DNA of 64,000 nt, taken from Pseudonocardia sp. (lineage in GTDB: Bacteria > Actinomycetota > Actinomycetes > Mycobacteriales > Pseudonocardiaceae). Shown here piece by piece: positions 42,348 to 51,531 of the stretch. Position numbers and translations under genes: made by a program. The notes under the pieces are model-generated. The model ran no database searches. It saw only the letters and a program-made list of their open reading frames with translations, and was not told the DNA's origin. How positions within the stretch are numbered: position 1 is the stretch's first letter; the number at the start of each line of letters is the position of its first letter. Location of the stretch: assembly GCF_025465255.1 (NCBI RefSeq), contig NZ_JAODNI010000075.1:1-64000 (forward strand). The letters run 5' to 3'.

Positions 42348-43033
42348 CGAGCGACCGTCCCGGCGATCCGCCGCGCCGCCATGGCCGCTCCGAAGCCCGA
42401 GTCGATGTTCACGACGGTGATCCCGGCCGAGCACGACGACAGCATGGTCAGAAGCGGGGTGATCCCCTCGAAGCTGGCGCCGTACCCGACCGACGTGGGC
42501 ACGGCGATCACCGGGCAGGCGACGAGGCCCGCGACCACGCTGGGCAGCGCGCCCTCCATCCCGGCGACACAGATCAGCGCGTCCGCGGCGGCCAGCTCCG
42601 ATCGGACCGCGAGCAACCGGTGCAGGCCGGCGACCCCGACGTCGGAGATCCGGTGGACCGCCAGCCCCAGCGCCGTCGCCACGGCGCCGGCCTCGGCTGC
42701 CACCGGTGCGTCGGAAGTGCCGGCGGTGACCACGACGAGGCGGAACGTCCCCGTGTGTGCGGGCCGCCAGACCAGCAGCCGAGCTTCCGCGTCGTACCGC
42801 CCGTCGGGGACCTGCGCCGCGACGGCCGCCGCGTCGCCGGGCTCGATCCTGGTGACCAGCACGGGTCCGGTGTTCGCGGCCAGCAGGCTCCGGACGACTC
42901 CCACCACGTGTTCGACCGTCTTGCCCGGCCCGTAGACGACCTCGGGGACGCCGAGCCGCTCCTCGCGGCCGACGTCGGGCCGGGCGTACCCGAGGTCGTC
43001 GAACCCCGGACCCGTCCCGTTCGTGCCGGTCAC
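42344..43033 (-). CDS. larB: LarB, nicotinate nucleotide carboxylase (nickel-pincer cofactor synthesis)
   Basis: A 229-aa LarB, related to PurE at the C-terminus. It carboxylates nicotinic acid adenine dinucleotide and hydrolyses the anhydride. Seen: VVTAGTSDAPVAAEA (about 101-115), ICVAGMEGALPSVVAGL, VPTSVGYGASFEG and MLSSCSAGITVVNID with the expected catalytic Cys201. The start is GTG 43033, overlapping the larE stop by 4 bp (GTGA). The order E-B-C forms one operon. Confidence 0.95.
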   Translation of the reverse strand: MTGTNGTGPGFDDLGYARPDVGREERLGVPEVVYGPGKTVEHVVGVVRSLLAANTGPVLVTRIEPGDAAAVAAQVPDGRYDAEARLLVWRPAHTGTFRLVVVTAGTSDAPVAAEAGAVATALGLAVHRISDVGVAGLHRLLAVRSELAAADALICVAGMEGALPSVVAGLVACPVIAVPTSVGYGASFEGITPLLTMLSSCSAGITVVNIDSGFGAAMAARRIAGTVAR

Positions 43034-43887
43034 CTCGCTGCGGGAACGGGTGCCGCGGGGACCGGGGGCAGGCCGAGCAGCACGTTCATCCGGCCACTCC
43101 GGAAGCCCTGGAGGTCCAGCGCGCAGAAGTCGAACCCTGCGCCGCGGACCGCCCCGTCGATCTCGGCTCCGAGCGCCGTCGCGCGGGCGAGGTCCTCCGA
43201 CGGCAGTTCGACCCGGGCCACGGTGCCGGCCGCGTGCGCGCGCACGCGGCACACCGGGAAGCCGAGGCGGTGCAGCGCCGCCTCCGCGGACTCGATGCGC
43301 GCCAAGGCCTCCGGGGTCACCGGATCTCCGTAGGCGATCCGGGAGGACAGACAGGCGGCAGCCGGTTTGTCCGAGGTGACGAGTCCCAGCGCGCGGCTGA
43401 TCCGCCGGACGTCGGTTTTGCTCAGCCCCACGTCGACCATCGGCATGATCGCGCCCCGCTCCGCCGCGGCTCGCTGCCCGGGGCGATGGTCGCCGAGATC
43501 GTCCGTGTTCGTGCCGAGGGCGACGACGGCCCCGGAGAGCGTGACCATCGGGGCCAGCGCGTCGAACAGCGCACTCTTGCAGTGAAAGCAGCGGTCGCCC
43601 CGGTTCGCGACGTAGTCCGGCCGGTCCAGCTCGTCCGTGCAGACCTCGATGTGCGCGAGGCCCCGCTGCCGCGTGAACGCGCGCGCCGCAGCCCGCTCGG
43701 CGACCGGCAGGCTCGCCGAGACCGCGGTGACCGCCACCGCCCGCTCGCCGAGGACCTCGCCCGCGACCGCCGCCAGCAGAGCCGAATCCGCTCCGCCCGA
43801 GAAAGCGACGATCACCTTGTTCTCCTGGGCGATCCGGGCACGCAGGCCGTTCACCAGCAGGTCCACAGGACGTTCGTTGTCCGGCAT
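43030..43887 (-). CDS. larE: LarE, sulfur transferase for the nickel-pincer cofactor
   Basis: A 285-aa ATP pyrophosphatase-fold enzyme. PP-loop SGGADSALLA begins at residue 30; C100 and C103 lie in GDRCFHCKSAL; the sacrificial sulfur-donor cysteine is Cys179 in AAACLSSRIAYG, equivalent to Cys176 of Lactobacillus LarE, so it is the single-use type rather than the [4Fe-4S] type. The ATG at 43887 is chosen for GAGGGAGTGGC upstream; an earlier ATG (43914) has none. It heads larE-larB-larC. No larA lies next to it; a LarA-superfamily gene is at 55436-56758. Confidence 0.95.
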   Translation of the reverse strand: MPDNERPVDLLVNGLRARIAQENKVIVAFSGGADSALLAAVAGEVLGERAVAVTAVSASLPVAERAAARAFTRQRGLAHIEVCTDELDRPDYVANRGDRCFHCKSALFDALAPMVTLSGAVVALGTNTDDLGDHRPGQRAAAERGAIMPMVDVGLSKTDVRRISRALGLVTSDKPAAACLSSRIAYGDPVTPEALARIESAEAALHRLGFPVCRVRAHAAGTVARVELPSEDLARATALGAEIDGAVRGAGFDFCALDLQGFRSGRMNVLLGLPPVPAAPVPAAR

Positions 43888-44051
43888 GCCACTCCCTCGA
43901 TCGGCGTTCACCATAGTGAATTCGCGGCGGACGGAGTATCTCGTATCCACCGGCCGGTCCCGGGTAGGCCGCGATCGCCCCTACGCATCCAGGAGGGGAC
44001 GCCTTACCCGCCACGCTCGTTGTTGCGGGCCCGGGGTTGCAGACTGCCCGG

Positions 44052-44865
44052 GTGTCCACCGCCGTGCGCGTCCTCGCCGGGCTGACCCTGCTCGCCGTCC
44101 TGCTCCTCACCCTGGCCTGGACCTTCCAGCGGCGGCTGGTCTACCTGCCCTCCGGGCCGCCCGCGGCCGCACCGGCACAGGTGTTCCCCGGCGGGTCCGC
44201 CGCGCTCCTGCACACCGAGGACGGGCTCGACCTGACAGCGTGGCACGCCCCCGCCCCCGCCACCGCACCCGCGACCGGCGCCACGGTGTTGGTGCTGCCC
44301 GGCAACGCGGGCAACCGGGCCGCGCGGGTCCCACTCGCGCGCCCTCACCGCCGCGGGCCTCGACGTGCTCCTGCTCGACTACCGGGGCTACGGCGGCAAC
44401 CCCGGTACGCCGACGGAGGAGGGGCTGGCTGCCGACGCCCGCGCGGCCCACCACCACCTCACCGCCGAGCGGGGCGTGGACCCGCGGAGGCTGGTGCTGC
44501 TCGGGGAGAGCCTCGGCGCCGCTGTCGCGACCCGGCTCGCCCTCGAACGGCCGGTGGGCGCCCTGGTGCTGCGCAGCCCGTTCACCTCCCTCGCCGACGT
44601 CGCCGCGACCCACTATCCGTACCTGCCGGTGCGAGCCCTGCTGCGGGACCGCTTCCCGATCGAGGACACCGTCGGCTCGGTGCCCGCGCCGGTGATCGTC
44701 GTGGCCGGCGGCGCAGACGAGATCGTGCCGCCGGCCCGCAGCCGCGCGGTCGCCGCTGCGGCAGGAGCGCCCTATGTGGAGGTCCCCGGCGCCCGACACA
44801 ACGACCCCGACCTCGGCCATGGGCCGGCGGTCGTCGACGCGGCAGCGCGGGCCGGGACCGGTTGA
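44052..44865 (+). pseudogene. Membrane-anchored alpha/beta hydrolase with a frameshift
   Basis: The N-terminal half (signal anchor RVLAGLTLLAVLLLTLAW, then RRLVYLPSGPP and VLVLPGNAGNRAARVPLA) is in one frame, and the rest (RALTAAGLDVLLLDYRGYGG, GxSxG as LLGESLGAAVA, acid GGADEIVPP, His in PGARHNDPD) in another. The break is in the run CTCGCGCGCCC at about 44335-44344; adding one CG pair would restore LARALTAAG. Either one CG repeat unit was lost, making a pseudogene, or the assembly dropped two bases. Intact, it would be a roughly 270-aa bem46/serine aminopeptidase-like enzyme. Confidence 0.8.
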
Positions 44866-44970
44866 CCCGGAGCTCCCGGCCCCGCGACCCCGACCGACTC
44901 CGCGGTGGCGACGTTCGCCTGCCGGCCTCCACCGGTGACAGTGCCCGAGGACGAGCTGAAACGGAGAGAA

Positions 44971-44982
44971 ATCCTATAGGAT
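44971..44982. promoter_or_regulatory. Perfect palindrome ATCCTATAGGAT before the GntR gene
   Basis: A perfect 12-bp palindrome in the 203-bp gap upstream of the GntR gene, 86 bp before its start. FCD-class GntR regulators usually bind short palindromes in their own promoters, so it may be the autoregulatory operator. Confidence 0.5.
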
Positions 44983-45068
44983 CCGGTGCAAGTGGCGGTG
45001 ATCGGAGTGCGGGCGGCGCCGACCAAGGGGTGCGGACCGTCGGCGGCCGAACGCGGGGAGGACGGGCG

Positions 45069-45806
45069 ATGAGGGGCCCTGCGAGCGGATCGACGCACGG
45101 CGCAGACCGGGGCCCGGCCACGGTGGCCCGACTGCCTCGCCGGCCGATACTCGCCGACGACGTCCACGAGGCCGTCAAGACGCTGATCATGGACCACTCC
45201 ATCGAACCCGGCGCCCGGGTCTCGATCGACGGGCTGGCCCGGCAGCTGGGGGTCTCCCCCACGCCGGTGCGGGAGGCGCTGGCCCGGCTTGAATCCGCCG
45301 AGCTCGTGGTCAAGGAGCCGCTGCGCGGGTACCGGACGACGGCGCTGCTCACGCTCCCGCAGCTCGACGACCTCTACGCGTTCCGGCTGCTCATCGAGCC
45401 GTGGGCGGCGGGCCGCGCCGCGGAACGGGCCGACCCCGCCGGCCGGGAGCGGCTCGCGGCGGAGATGAACTCCTGCGACGCCCCGGACTCGGACAGCTAT
45501 GACGCCTACAAAGCCCTCGCTGCGCACGACACCCGCTTCCACCTTCTGGTGGCCGAGCTCGCCGGCAGCGATCAGGTACGGCAGGCGTTCGAACGGACGC
45601 ACTGCCACCTGCACATCTTCCGGCTCTACTACGACCGCGGCATCGGCCCGAAGACCCTCGCCGAGCACCGGCGGGTCACCGCGGCGATCCTGGCCGGGGA
45701 CGCCGCGGCCGCGGAGCGGGCGATGCGCGAGCACCTCGAGCTCGCCTACCACGAGCGGTTGCGCCCGCTCTACCGCGAGCGCGCGATCGAAGGGGGACAG
45801 CCGTGA
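45069..45806 (+). CDS. GntR-family regulator, FCD (FadR) subfamily
   Basis: A 245-aa regulator. Winged helix-turn-helix at about residues 32-95: VHEAVKTLIMDHSIEPG, DGLARQLGVSPTPVREAL, LESAELVVKEPLRGYR. The C-terminal FCD domain (LYAFRLLIEPWAAGRAAE, AAHDTRFHLLVAELAGS, EHRRVTAAILAGD) has His positions typical of metal-assisted carboxylate binding. The ATG at 45069 has GGGGAGGACGGGCG upstream. It is followed by a short decayed stretch and the GlcD-type oxidase gene, a family often regulated by FCD proteins in hydroxyacid use. Confidence 0.9.
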   Translation: MRGPASGSTHGADRGPATVARLPRRPILADDVHEAVKTLIMDHSIEPGARVSIDGLARQLGVSPTPVREALARLESAELVVKEPLRGYRTTALLTLPQLDDLYAFRLLIEPWAAGRAAERADPAGRERLAAEMNSCDAPDSDSYDAYKALAAHDTRFHLLVAELAGSDQVRQAFERTHCHLHIFRLYYDRGIGPKTLAEHRRVTAAILAGDAAAAERAMREHLELAYHERLRPLYRERAIEGGQP

Positions 45807-45929
45807 CGAAATTGCGGCGCCTCGTCGTCGCCCGCCACGCGGTCGGCCCGCCGGGCGGTGGAGCCGAGATCCATGAGTCGTCGCGGGCCCGTTCCCGGCA
45901 CCCGGACGGCCCTGCTTGGAGGAGACGCC

Positions 45930-46001
45930 ATGAGTGATGACCTCGACGGTGATTTCAGCGGTGCCGCGGCACTGGTGACGGGAGGGGCTCGCCGTGGCTG
46001 A
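45930..46001 (+). pseudogene. N-terminal stub of a short-chain dehydrogenase
   Basis: ATG 45930, with GGAGGAGACGCC upstream, opens a 23-codon frame MSDDLDGDFSGAAALVTGG then ARRG and a stop. This is the start of an SDR enzyme up to the nucleotide motif TGGARRG(IG); the rest of the gene is gone and the frame runs straight into the glcD start, whose ribosome site lies inside the stub. It indicates a deletion that fused an SDR leader region to the glcD gene, which may now use the old promoter. Confidence 0.7.
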
Positions 46002-47391
46002 CCCCACGCCCGACCGGACCGTGCTCTCCGAGCTCGCCGCGGGCCTTCACACAGACGCCGTGCTCACCGACCCGGCGAGCACCGAGGCCTACCGCCACGA
46101 CGAGGCCGCCTTCTGCGCGTCCGGATCGCCGCTGGCGGTGGTGCGGCCGACGTCCACCGAAGAGGTGCAGCACGTGCTGCGGGTGGCTTCCGCGCATCGG
46201 GTGCCGGTGGTGCCGCAGGGCGCGCGGTCCGGGCTCTCCGGCGCGGCCAACGCGATCGAGGGCGGCATCGTGCTGTCGCTGACCCGGATGGACCGCATCC
46301 TCGACATCGACCCGGTCGACCAGGTCGCCGTGGTCGAACCCGGCGTGCTCAACGCCGTGCTGTCGCGCGCCGTGCTGGAACAGGGCCTGTACTACCCGCC
46401 GGACCCGTCGTCCTGGGAGCTGTCCACGATCGGCGGCAACCTGGCGACCAACGCGGGCGGGCTGTGCTGCGTGAAGTACGGCGTCACCGCGGACTTCGTC
46501 CGCGGCCTCGAGGTGGTCACCGCGAGCGGGGAACTGCTGCGCACCGGGCGCCGCACGGCCAAGGGCGTGGCCGGCTACGACCTGACCCGGCTGCTCGTGG
46601 GGTCCGAGGGCACCCTCGGCGTCATCACGAAGGCGACGCTGGGGCTGCGCCCCGCCCCGGAGGCCGCCCTGACGATCGCCGCGGCGTTCGGCTCCGTCGC
46701 CGACGCGCTCACCGCCGTCACCCGGATCATGGCAGCCGGGCTGCAGCCGTCGATGTGTGAGTTCCTCGACGGCCTCACGGTGCGAGCCATCCAGGACTAC
46801 CGGGACATGGGGCTGCCGGCCGGCGTGCAGGCGCTCGTGCTGGCCCAGTCCGACCGGGGCCCGCGGGCCGCCGACGACGTCGCGGCGATGGGCCGGATCT
46901 GCGCCGACGCCGGCGCCCTGGACGTGGCCGTCGCCTCGGACGCCACCGAGTCGGCGATGCTCATGGAGGCCCGCCGACTGGTGCACTTCGCGATCGAGAA
47001 GCTCGGCGCCACCCTCGTGGACGACGTGGCCGTCCCACGCTCCCGGCTGATCGAGCTGCTCGACGGGATCGAGGCGATCGCCGCGGAGCACCGCGTGCTG
47101 GTCTCGTGCCCCGGACATGTCGGAGACGGCAACATGCATCCCACGGTGATCTTCGACCGCGGCGACCCCGCCGCCGTCGAGCGGGCGCACCGGGCCTTCG
47201 ACGCGATCATGGAGCTCGGCCTGGCACTGGACGGAACGATCACCGGCGAGCACGGGGTGGGCGTCCTCAAGCGCGACTGGCTCGCCACCGAGCTGGGCGA
47301 ACTGAGCACCCGGATCCACCGCGACATCAAGGCCGTCTTCGACCCGCTGGGCATCCTCAACCCGGGAAAGGTCCTGACCCAGCAGCGCTGA
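45994..47391 (+). CDS. glcD: FAD-linked oxidase, GlcD/D-lactate dehydrogenase family
   Basis: A 465-aa VAO-type flavoprotein. FAD-binding PVVPQGARSGLSGAANAIEGGIVLS, LSTIGGNLATNAGGLCCVKYG, GYDLTRLLVGSEGTLGVIT; C-terminal substrate and metal region CPGHVGDGNMHP and ITGEHGVGVLKR. It oxidises a 2-hydroxyacid such as glycolate or D-lactate. GTG 45994 is supported by GGGAGGGGCTCGCC. GlcE and GlcF partners are absent, so it probably works as a single-subunit dehydrogenase. It fits the neighbouring sugar-acid genes. Confidence 0.92.
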   Translation: MADPTPDRTVLSELAAGLHTDAVLTDPASTEAYRHDEAAFCASGSPLAVVRPTSTEEVQHVLRVASAHRVPVVPQGARSGLSGAANAIEGGIVLSLTRMDRILDIDPVDQVAVVEPGVLNAVLSRAVLEQGLYYPPDPSSWELSTIGGNLATNAGGLCCVKYGVTADFVRGLEVVTASGELLRTGRRTAKGVAGYDLTRLLVGSEGTLGVITKATLGLRPAPEAALTIAAAFGSVADALTAVTRIMAAGLQPSMCEFLDGLTVRAIQDYRDMGLPAGVQALVLAQSDRGPRAADDVAAMGRICADAGALDVAVASDATESAMLMEARRLVHFAIEKLGATLVDDVAVPRSRLIELLDGIEAIAAEHRVLVSCPGHVGDGNMHPTVIFDRGDPAAVERAHRAFDAIMELGLALDGTITGEHGVGVLKRDWLATELGELSTRIHRDIKAVFDPLGILNPGKVLTQQR

Positions 47392-47412
47392 CGCGGCCAC
47401 GGGCGCCGGACA

Positions 47413-47444
47413 ACCGCCCCCCGCAGGTGGCGGCGGGGGGCGGT
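47413..47444. terminator. 12-bp stem terminator between convergent glcD and Nramp-like genes
   Basis: ACCGCCCCCCGC (47413-47424) pairs perfectly with GCGGGGGGCGGT (47433-47444) around an 8-nt loop, 22 bp after the glcD stop and 13 bp before the end of the convergent transporter gene. It should act in both directions. Confidence 0.75.
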
Positions 47445-47456
47445 CGGGGCCGCGGT

Positions 47457-48895
47457 CAGCCGAGCAGTTTGCCGATCTGCTGCTGCACGGTGAGCACGGC
47501 GAGGACCCCGAAGAGCAGGAACGACCAGATCAGGGCAGCGGCCCTGAACCCACCGATGCGGATGGGCTTCGGCAGCATCTTGCGGTTGATCGCGATCAGC
47601 AGCCCCGAGTAGATGAACATCATCGTCCCGCCGGTGCAGGCGGAGATGATCGCCAGCGCCAGGGGCTGGGAGAAGCCGACCGAGATGACGAGGATCCCGA
47701 TGATCACCAGGCCCCACACGAGGCCTGCGTAGAGCTTGCTCTCCGAGGCGTCGGGGAAGTACATGGTCTTCAGCACGTCGGCGGCCAGGCGGCTGGTGTA
47801 GTCGACGATGCCCAGCGCCGCCGTGAACAGCGCCACCGCACCGATTATCCAGAAGAAGTAGCCGAACCAGGTGCCCACGCTGCCCATCAGGACCCGCCCC
47901 TCCACCTGGAGGAACGAGATGTCGTTGGTCACGGACTCGTTGCCGAAGACCGTCGCGTAGGCCAGCAGCGACATGAACACGATCGACACGAACGAGATCA
48001 GCACGAACGTGAGCAGCTGCTCCCTGTTCGCGAAGCGCCACCATCCCCGCCAGTGCGTGAGGTTCTGTTCCGTCGGCGGGAAGACGAACCCGACCCGGCC
48101 CCGGGCCTCCGCCTCGCCCGTCAGCGGCGAGACAATCTTCGGGAGGTAGTGGCCCATGCCGAAGCCCTTGTCCCGGATCCAGTTGCTCTGCACCAGGTTC
48201 TGACCACCGCCGGCACCGGCGAACGCCAGTGCGCCCATCAGCAGGGCGAACCCGAGCTCGGCGACGGGGAACCCGGGCCGGGTGACGATCTGCGGCGTGT
48301 CCGCCCAGGCCGGGCCGATCGCGACGAGCGCACCGACGACGATCAACAACACGATCGCGGCCACCTTGACCATCTGGGCCTTCTCGAGCGCGTTGTAGAC
48401 GATCGGGGCCAGCGTGAGGATGAGCCCGACCACGACGAGGATCACCACGGCGATGACCGCGGCGTTCCCGCCGAACGCATAGGTGACCAGCGTGGCGGAG
48501 CTGGTCGCCCAGGCCGGCCAGATGTTGGCGAAGTAGGCCAGGATCGCGAACACCAGGCCCCAGTGCTTCCACAGCCGGCTGAAGCCGGTGACGGCCGTCT
48601 CCCCGGTGGCCAGGGTGTAGCGCTCGATCTCCATGTTCAGGAAGTACTGGGTGATCAGGCCGAGCAGCGCCGCCCAGACGAAGGTCAGGCCGACCTGGGA
48701 CGCGATGTAGGGGAAGAGGATGAACTCCCCGCTGGCCAGGCCCACGCCGGCGGCGACGATGCCGGGCCCGACGTAGCGCCACTGACGGAGCGGCGGTGAG
48801 GGCAGGTCACGGACCTGGGGTCGAGGCAGGTACTTCGCCGGGAAGTTCTGCGAGGGATCGGAGGAGACCGCGTCGTTGCGATCCGTACTGGTCAT
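47457..48895 (-). CDS. Nramp-related membrane transporter with non-canonical motif
   Basis: A 479-aa protein with about 11-12 transmembrane helices. The first helix reads YVGPGIVAAGVGLASGEFIL; in true Nramp metal transporters this place carries the metal-binding DPGN, absent here. Later conserved GALAFAGAGGGQNLVQSNWIRDKG resembles Nramp-related proteins of uncertain substrate. The ATG at 48895 follows AGAGAGGCACTCCG. It lies next to KDG kinase and aldolase genes, so an organic acid or other non-metal substrate is possible. A second such transporter is at 59729-61051. Confidence 0.85.
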
Positions 48896-48966
48896 CGGAG
48901 TGCCTCTCTTGGGAGTTGGAGGAGGCCGGGGCCGAACGGCGCCGGCGCCGCGGTTGCCCGTGGTCC

Positions 48967-49932
48967 TCAGCGCTGGACGTTCTCCTCCGCGACGAGCAGG
49001 GACATCTCATGTGGTCGGGGGGAGGCCTCCCAATCGCCGGGGACGGTGACCGCGAACGCTCCGGTCAGCGCCGCGGTGGACAGGCGCTCGTGGGCATCGC
49101 GGCCGGTGAGCCGGGAAGCGAGGTAGCCCGCGACGAAGGCGTCGCCTGCTCCGACGGTGTCCACCGCGTCCACCGGCACGGCGGGCACGTCGATCTCAGC
49201 GCCGTCGATTCGGGCGGTGGCGCCGTGGCGGCCCCGCTTCACCACGACCTCGGTCGGGCCGAGCTCACCGAGAGCCACGGCGAGCTCCTCGGACGTGGCC
49301 CCGGCAGGGTCCTGGATCCCGAGTGCGATCCGCGCCTCGTCGTCGCCCGCGAACAGCATGTCCGCGCCCGCGGCCAGCTCCCGGAACACGGGCGCCGCGG
49401 TGGCGGCTTCCCAGAGCCGGGAACGGAAGTTGAGGTCGACCGACACCGGCACGCCTGCCGCCCGGGCCCGCCGCATCGCCTCCCGGACCGCGGCGGCCGG
49501 CCCGGGTCCGAGCGCCGGGGTGATCCCGGTCAGATGCAGGACCCCGGCCTGCTCGATGACATCGTCGGGCAGGTCCTCCGGACACAGATGCGAACCTGCG
49601 CTGCCGTGCCGGTAGTAGGACACGAGCGATGCGGTCGCGGTGCGGCGCTCGCGCAGCATCAGCGCGGTGGGTGCAGCGTCCCGCCGGACCAGGCAGTGCA
49701 CCCGCTCGGCCATCAGGTGGCGTTCGATCAGGTCGCCGACCGAGTCGCGGCCCAGGCGGCCGATCCAGGTTGCCGGCACCCCGAGCCGGGACACGCCGAT
49801 GGCGACGTTCGACTCCGCTCCGCCCATGCTCAGCCGCATCCCACGAATCAACGGGAGCGGCCCGACGTCCTCGGCGACGAGCAGTCCGAGCGTCTCCCCG
49901 AGGGTGACCAGCCCGCCGGCGGCCACGCTCAC
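48967..49932 (-). CDS. kdgK: PfkB-family sugar kinase, 2-keto-3-deoxygluconate kinase-like
   Basis: A 321-aa ribokinase-fold enzyme: GGAESNVAIGVSRLG near residue 40, VDLNFRSRLW (ketodeoxygluconate-kinase-like), and the catalytic VDTVGAGDAFVAGYLAS. It phosphorylates 2-keto-3-deoxy sugar acids, supplying the downstream aldolase. The GTG at 49932 overlaps the aldolase stop by 4 bp. With IclR and the aldolase it forms an Entner-Doudoroff-type operon. Confidence 0.9.
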   Translation of the reverse strand: MSVAAGGLVTLGETLGLLVAEDVGPLPLIRGMRLSMGGAESNVAIGVSRLGVPATWIGRLGRDSVGDLIERHLMAERVHCLVRRDAAPTALMLRERRTATASLVSYYRHGSAGSHLCPEDLPDDVIEQAGVLHLTGITPALGPGPAAAVREAMRRARAAGVPVSVDLNFRSRLWEAATAAPVFRELAAGADMLFAGDDEARIALGIQDPAGATSEELAVALGELGPTEVVVKRGRHGATARIDGAEIDVPAVPVDAVDTVGAGDAFVAGYLASRLTGRDAHERLSTAALTGAFAVTVPGDWEASPRPHEMSLLVAEENVQR

Positions 49933-50597
49933 CGCTGCCCTGCCGCCGCGGCACACACGGCCCGCGCTCGGACCGCCAGGGCGGACAGATCGCCGTCGGG
50001 GGCCAGCGCGTCACCGATCAGGGGGCCACCCAGACCGACGGCGTGGGCACCCGCGTCCAACCAGGACCCCACCGTGTCGATGCCGATCCCGCCGGTGGGC
50101 ACCAGCGGGATGTCGGGCAGCGGGGCCCGCACCGCCTTGAGGTGACCGGGTCCGAGCGACCCGGCGGGGAACAGCTTCACCGCGCTCGCTCCCGCGCTCC
50201 ACGCGGTGTGGATCTCGGTCGGGGTCAGCGCTCCGGGGTAGCTCGCGATCCCGCGGCGGAGGGCTGCCTCGATGACCGGTACGGCCACCGTCGGTGAGAC
50301 GACGAAGCAGGCGCCGGCGTCGGCTGCGCGGTGGACGTCGTCCGCGGTGAGCACGGTGCCCATCCCGAGCTCGATGCCGTCGGGCATCCGGGCCGCGAGG
50401 CGTTCGACGGTCTCCAGGGCCCCGCGGGTGGTCAGGGTCAGCTCGAGGCAGCGGATGCCGTTGTCCACCAGGGTCTCGACGACGGCTTCCGCGCGGGCGG
50501 CGTTCTCGCCGCGGAGGATGGCGACGACGCGGGTCGTCACCAGCTGCTCGCTCATGGGAACGCGAGGCGGCTCAAGGGTGGCGGGATGGTCGGTCAC
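49929..50597 (-). CDS. 2-keto-3-deoxy-6-phosphogluconate/galactonate aldolase
   Basis: A 222-aa class I aldolase: VVAILRGENA (catalytic Glu), GIRCLELTLTT, MGTVLTADDVHRA, and Schiff-base Lys in SAVKLFPAGSLGPGH, then PTGGIGIDTV. It cleaves the phosphorylated keto-deoxy sugar acid to pyruvate and glyceraldehyde 3-phosphate. The GTG at 50597 overlaps the IclR stop and has AGAGGACCGC upstream; an internal ATG (50555) lacks a ribosome site. Confidence 0.93.
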   Translation of the reverse strand: MTDHPATLEPPRVPMSEQLVTTRVVAILRGENAARAEAVVETLVDNGIRCLELTLTTRGALETVERLAARMPDGIELGMGTVLTADDVHRAADAGACFVVSPTVAVPVIEAALRRGIASYPGALTPTEIHTAWSAGASAVKLFPAGSLGPGHLKAVRAPLPDIPLVPTGGIGIDTVGSWLDAGAHAVGLGGPLIGDALAPDGDLSALAVRARAVCAAAAGQR

Positions 50598-51457
50598 GGT
50601 GTGCGGTCCTCTCGATCGGGAGCCGGACGGACGGGGGCGCCGAGGCGTGCGGAGACGGCGCGGGCCGTCGCCATCGCACGTCTCCCGAGCACGTCGACCC
50701 GGTCGGTGGTCAGGCTGTAGTCGGGACCCACGACGCTGATCGCCGCGACCGGCCCGCCGGTGGCATCGACGACGACGGCAGCGACTCCTCGGATGTGCGC
50801 CTCGTTGGCGACGTCGTCCACGCCGAACCCGCGCCGGCGGGCGAGCTGGACTGCCGCGCGCAGAGCGGCAGCGGTCGTGGGGGTCTGCGGCGTGCGTGGA
50901 GTCATCCCGGCCGCGACGACGGCCTCGAACACGTCCTCGCCCGCCGCGGCGAGGTAGGCCAGCCCGCTGGCGGTGCTGTACATCGGCTGCCGGGCACCGA
51001 CCCGCGACGCCATGCGCACGGGCCGTGGCGCCTCGACCTTGTCGACGTAGACCATCGACACCCCCTCCGGGACCAGCAGGTGCACGGTCTCGGCGGTCTC
51101 CTCGGCCAGTCCACGGAGGAGGTCGGCGGCGGTCGCCCGCAGGTCGAGCCCGTCGAGGTAGGTGCTGCCGAGGCGGGCGAGTGCCGCACCCAACCGGTGC
51201 CGGCCGGAGACCGGCTCGACCTCCACATAGCCGTACTCGAGCAGCGGCGCCATCAGCCGCAGCACGGTGCTCTTCGAGATCCCGGCGTCGGCGGCCAACT
51301 GGCTGAGCGTGCAACCGCCCTGACCGTGGTGCGCCGCGACGACGCCGATGAGGGCCAGGGCCCGGCGCAATGAGCTCGAAGAGTTGCGCGGTGCTGCGGA
51401 CGGCACAGGTGCACCCCTTGCCACAGGATCTCGGACGGCTTCGGCCGGAATCGCCAT
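50594..51457 (-). CDS. IclR-family regulator
   Basis: A 287-aa regulator if read from the ATG at 51457. Winged HTH CTLSQLAADAGISKSTVLRL; effector domain with ETVHLLVPEGVSMVYVDKVE, PMYSTASGLAYLAAAG, RGFGVDDVANEAHIRGVAAVV and the C-terminal VVGPDYSLTT. Alternative starts at 51484 and 51499 are in frame and none has a clear ribosome site; the operator-like repeat at 51462-51486 would fall inside the longer versions. It heads the operon with aldolase and KDG kinase and probably represses it until a sugar acid binds. Confidence 0.88.
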   Translation of the reverse strand: MAIPAEAVRDPVARGAPVPSAAPRNSSSSLRRALALIGVVAAHHGQGGCTLSQLAADAGISKSTVLRLMAPLLEYGYVEVEPVSGRHRLGAALARLGSTYLDGLDLRATAADLLRGLAEETAETVHLLVPEGVSMVYVDKVEAPRPVRMASRVGARQPMYSTASGLAYLAAAGEDVFEAVVAAGMTPRTPQTPTTAAALRAAVQLARRRGFGVDDVANEAHIRGVAAVVVDATGGPVAAISVVGPDYSLTTDRVDVLGRRAMATARAVSARLGAPVRPAPDREDRTP

Positions 51458-51461
51458 TTTG

Positions 51462-51486
51462 CAATGCAGCACAGCGTTGTGCATTG
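51462..51486. promoter_or_regulatory. CAATGCA-N11-TGCATTG inverted repeat at the IclR start
   Basis: CAATGCA (51462-51468) and TGCATTG (51480-51486) form a perfect 7-bp inverted repeat with an 11-bp spacer, in an AT-rich spot directly upstream of the IclR ATG at 51457. It is a likely autoregulatory IclR operator. Confidence 0.6.
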
Positions 51487-51531
51487 GTACGGACGTCATA
51501 GTGCGCCGCATTCCCACCCGCCACAAGTGTC

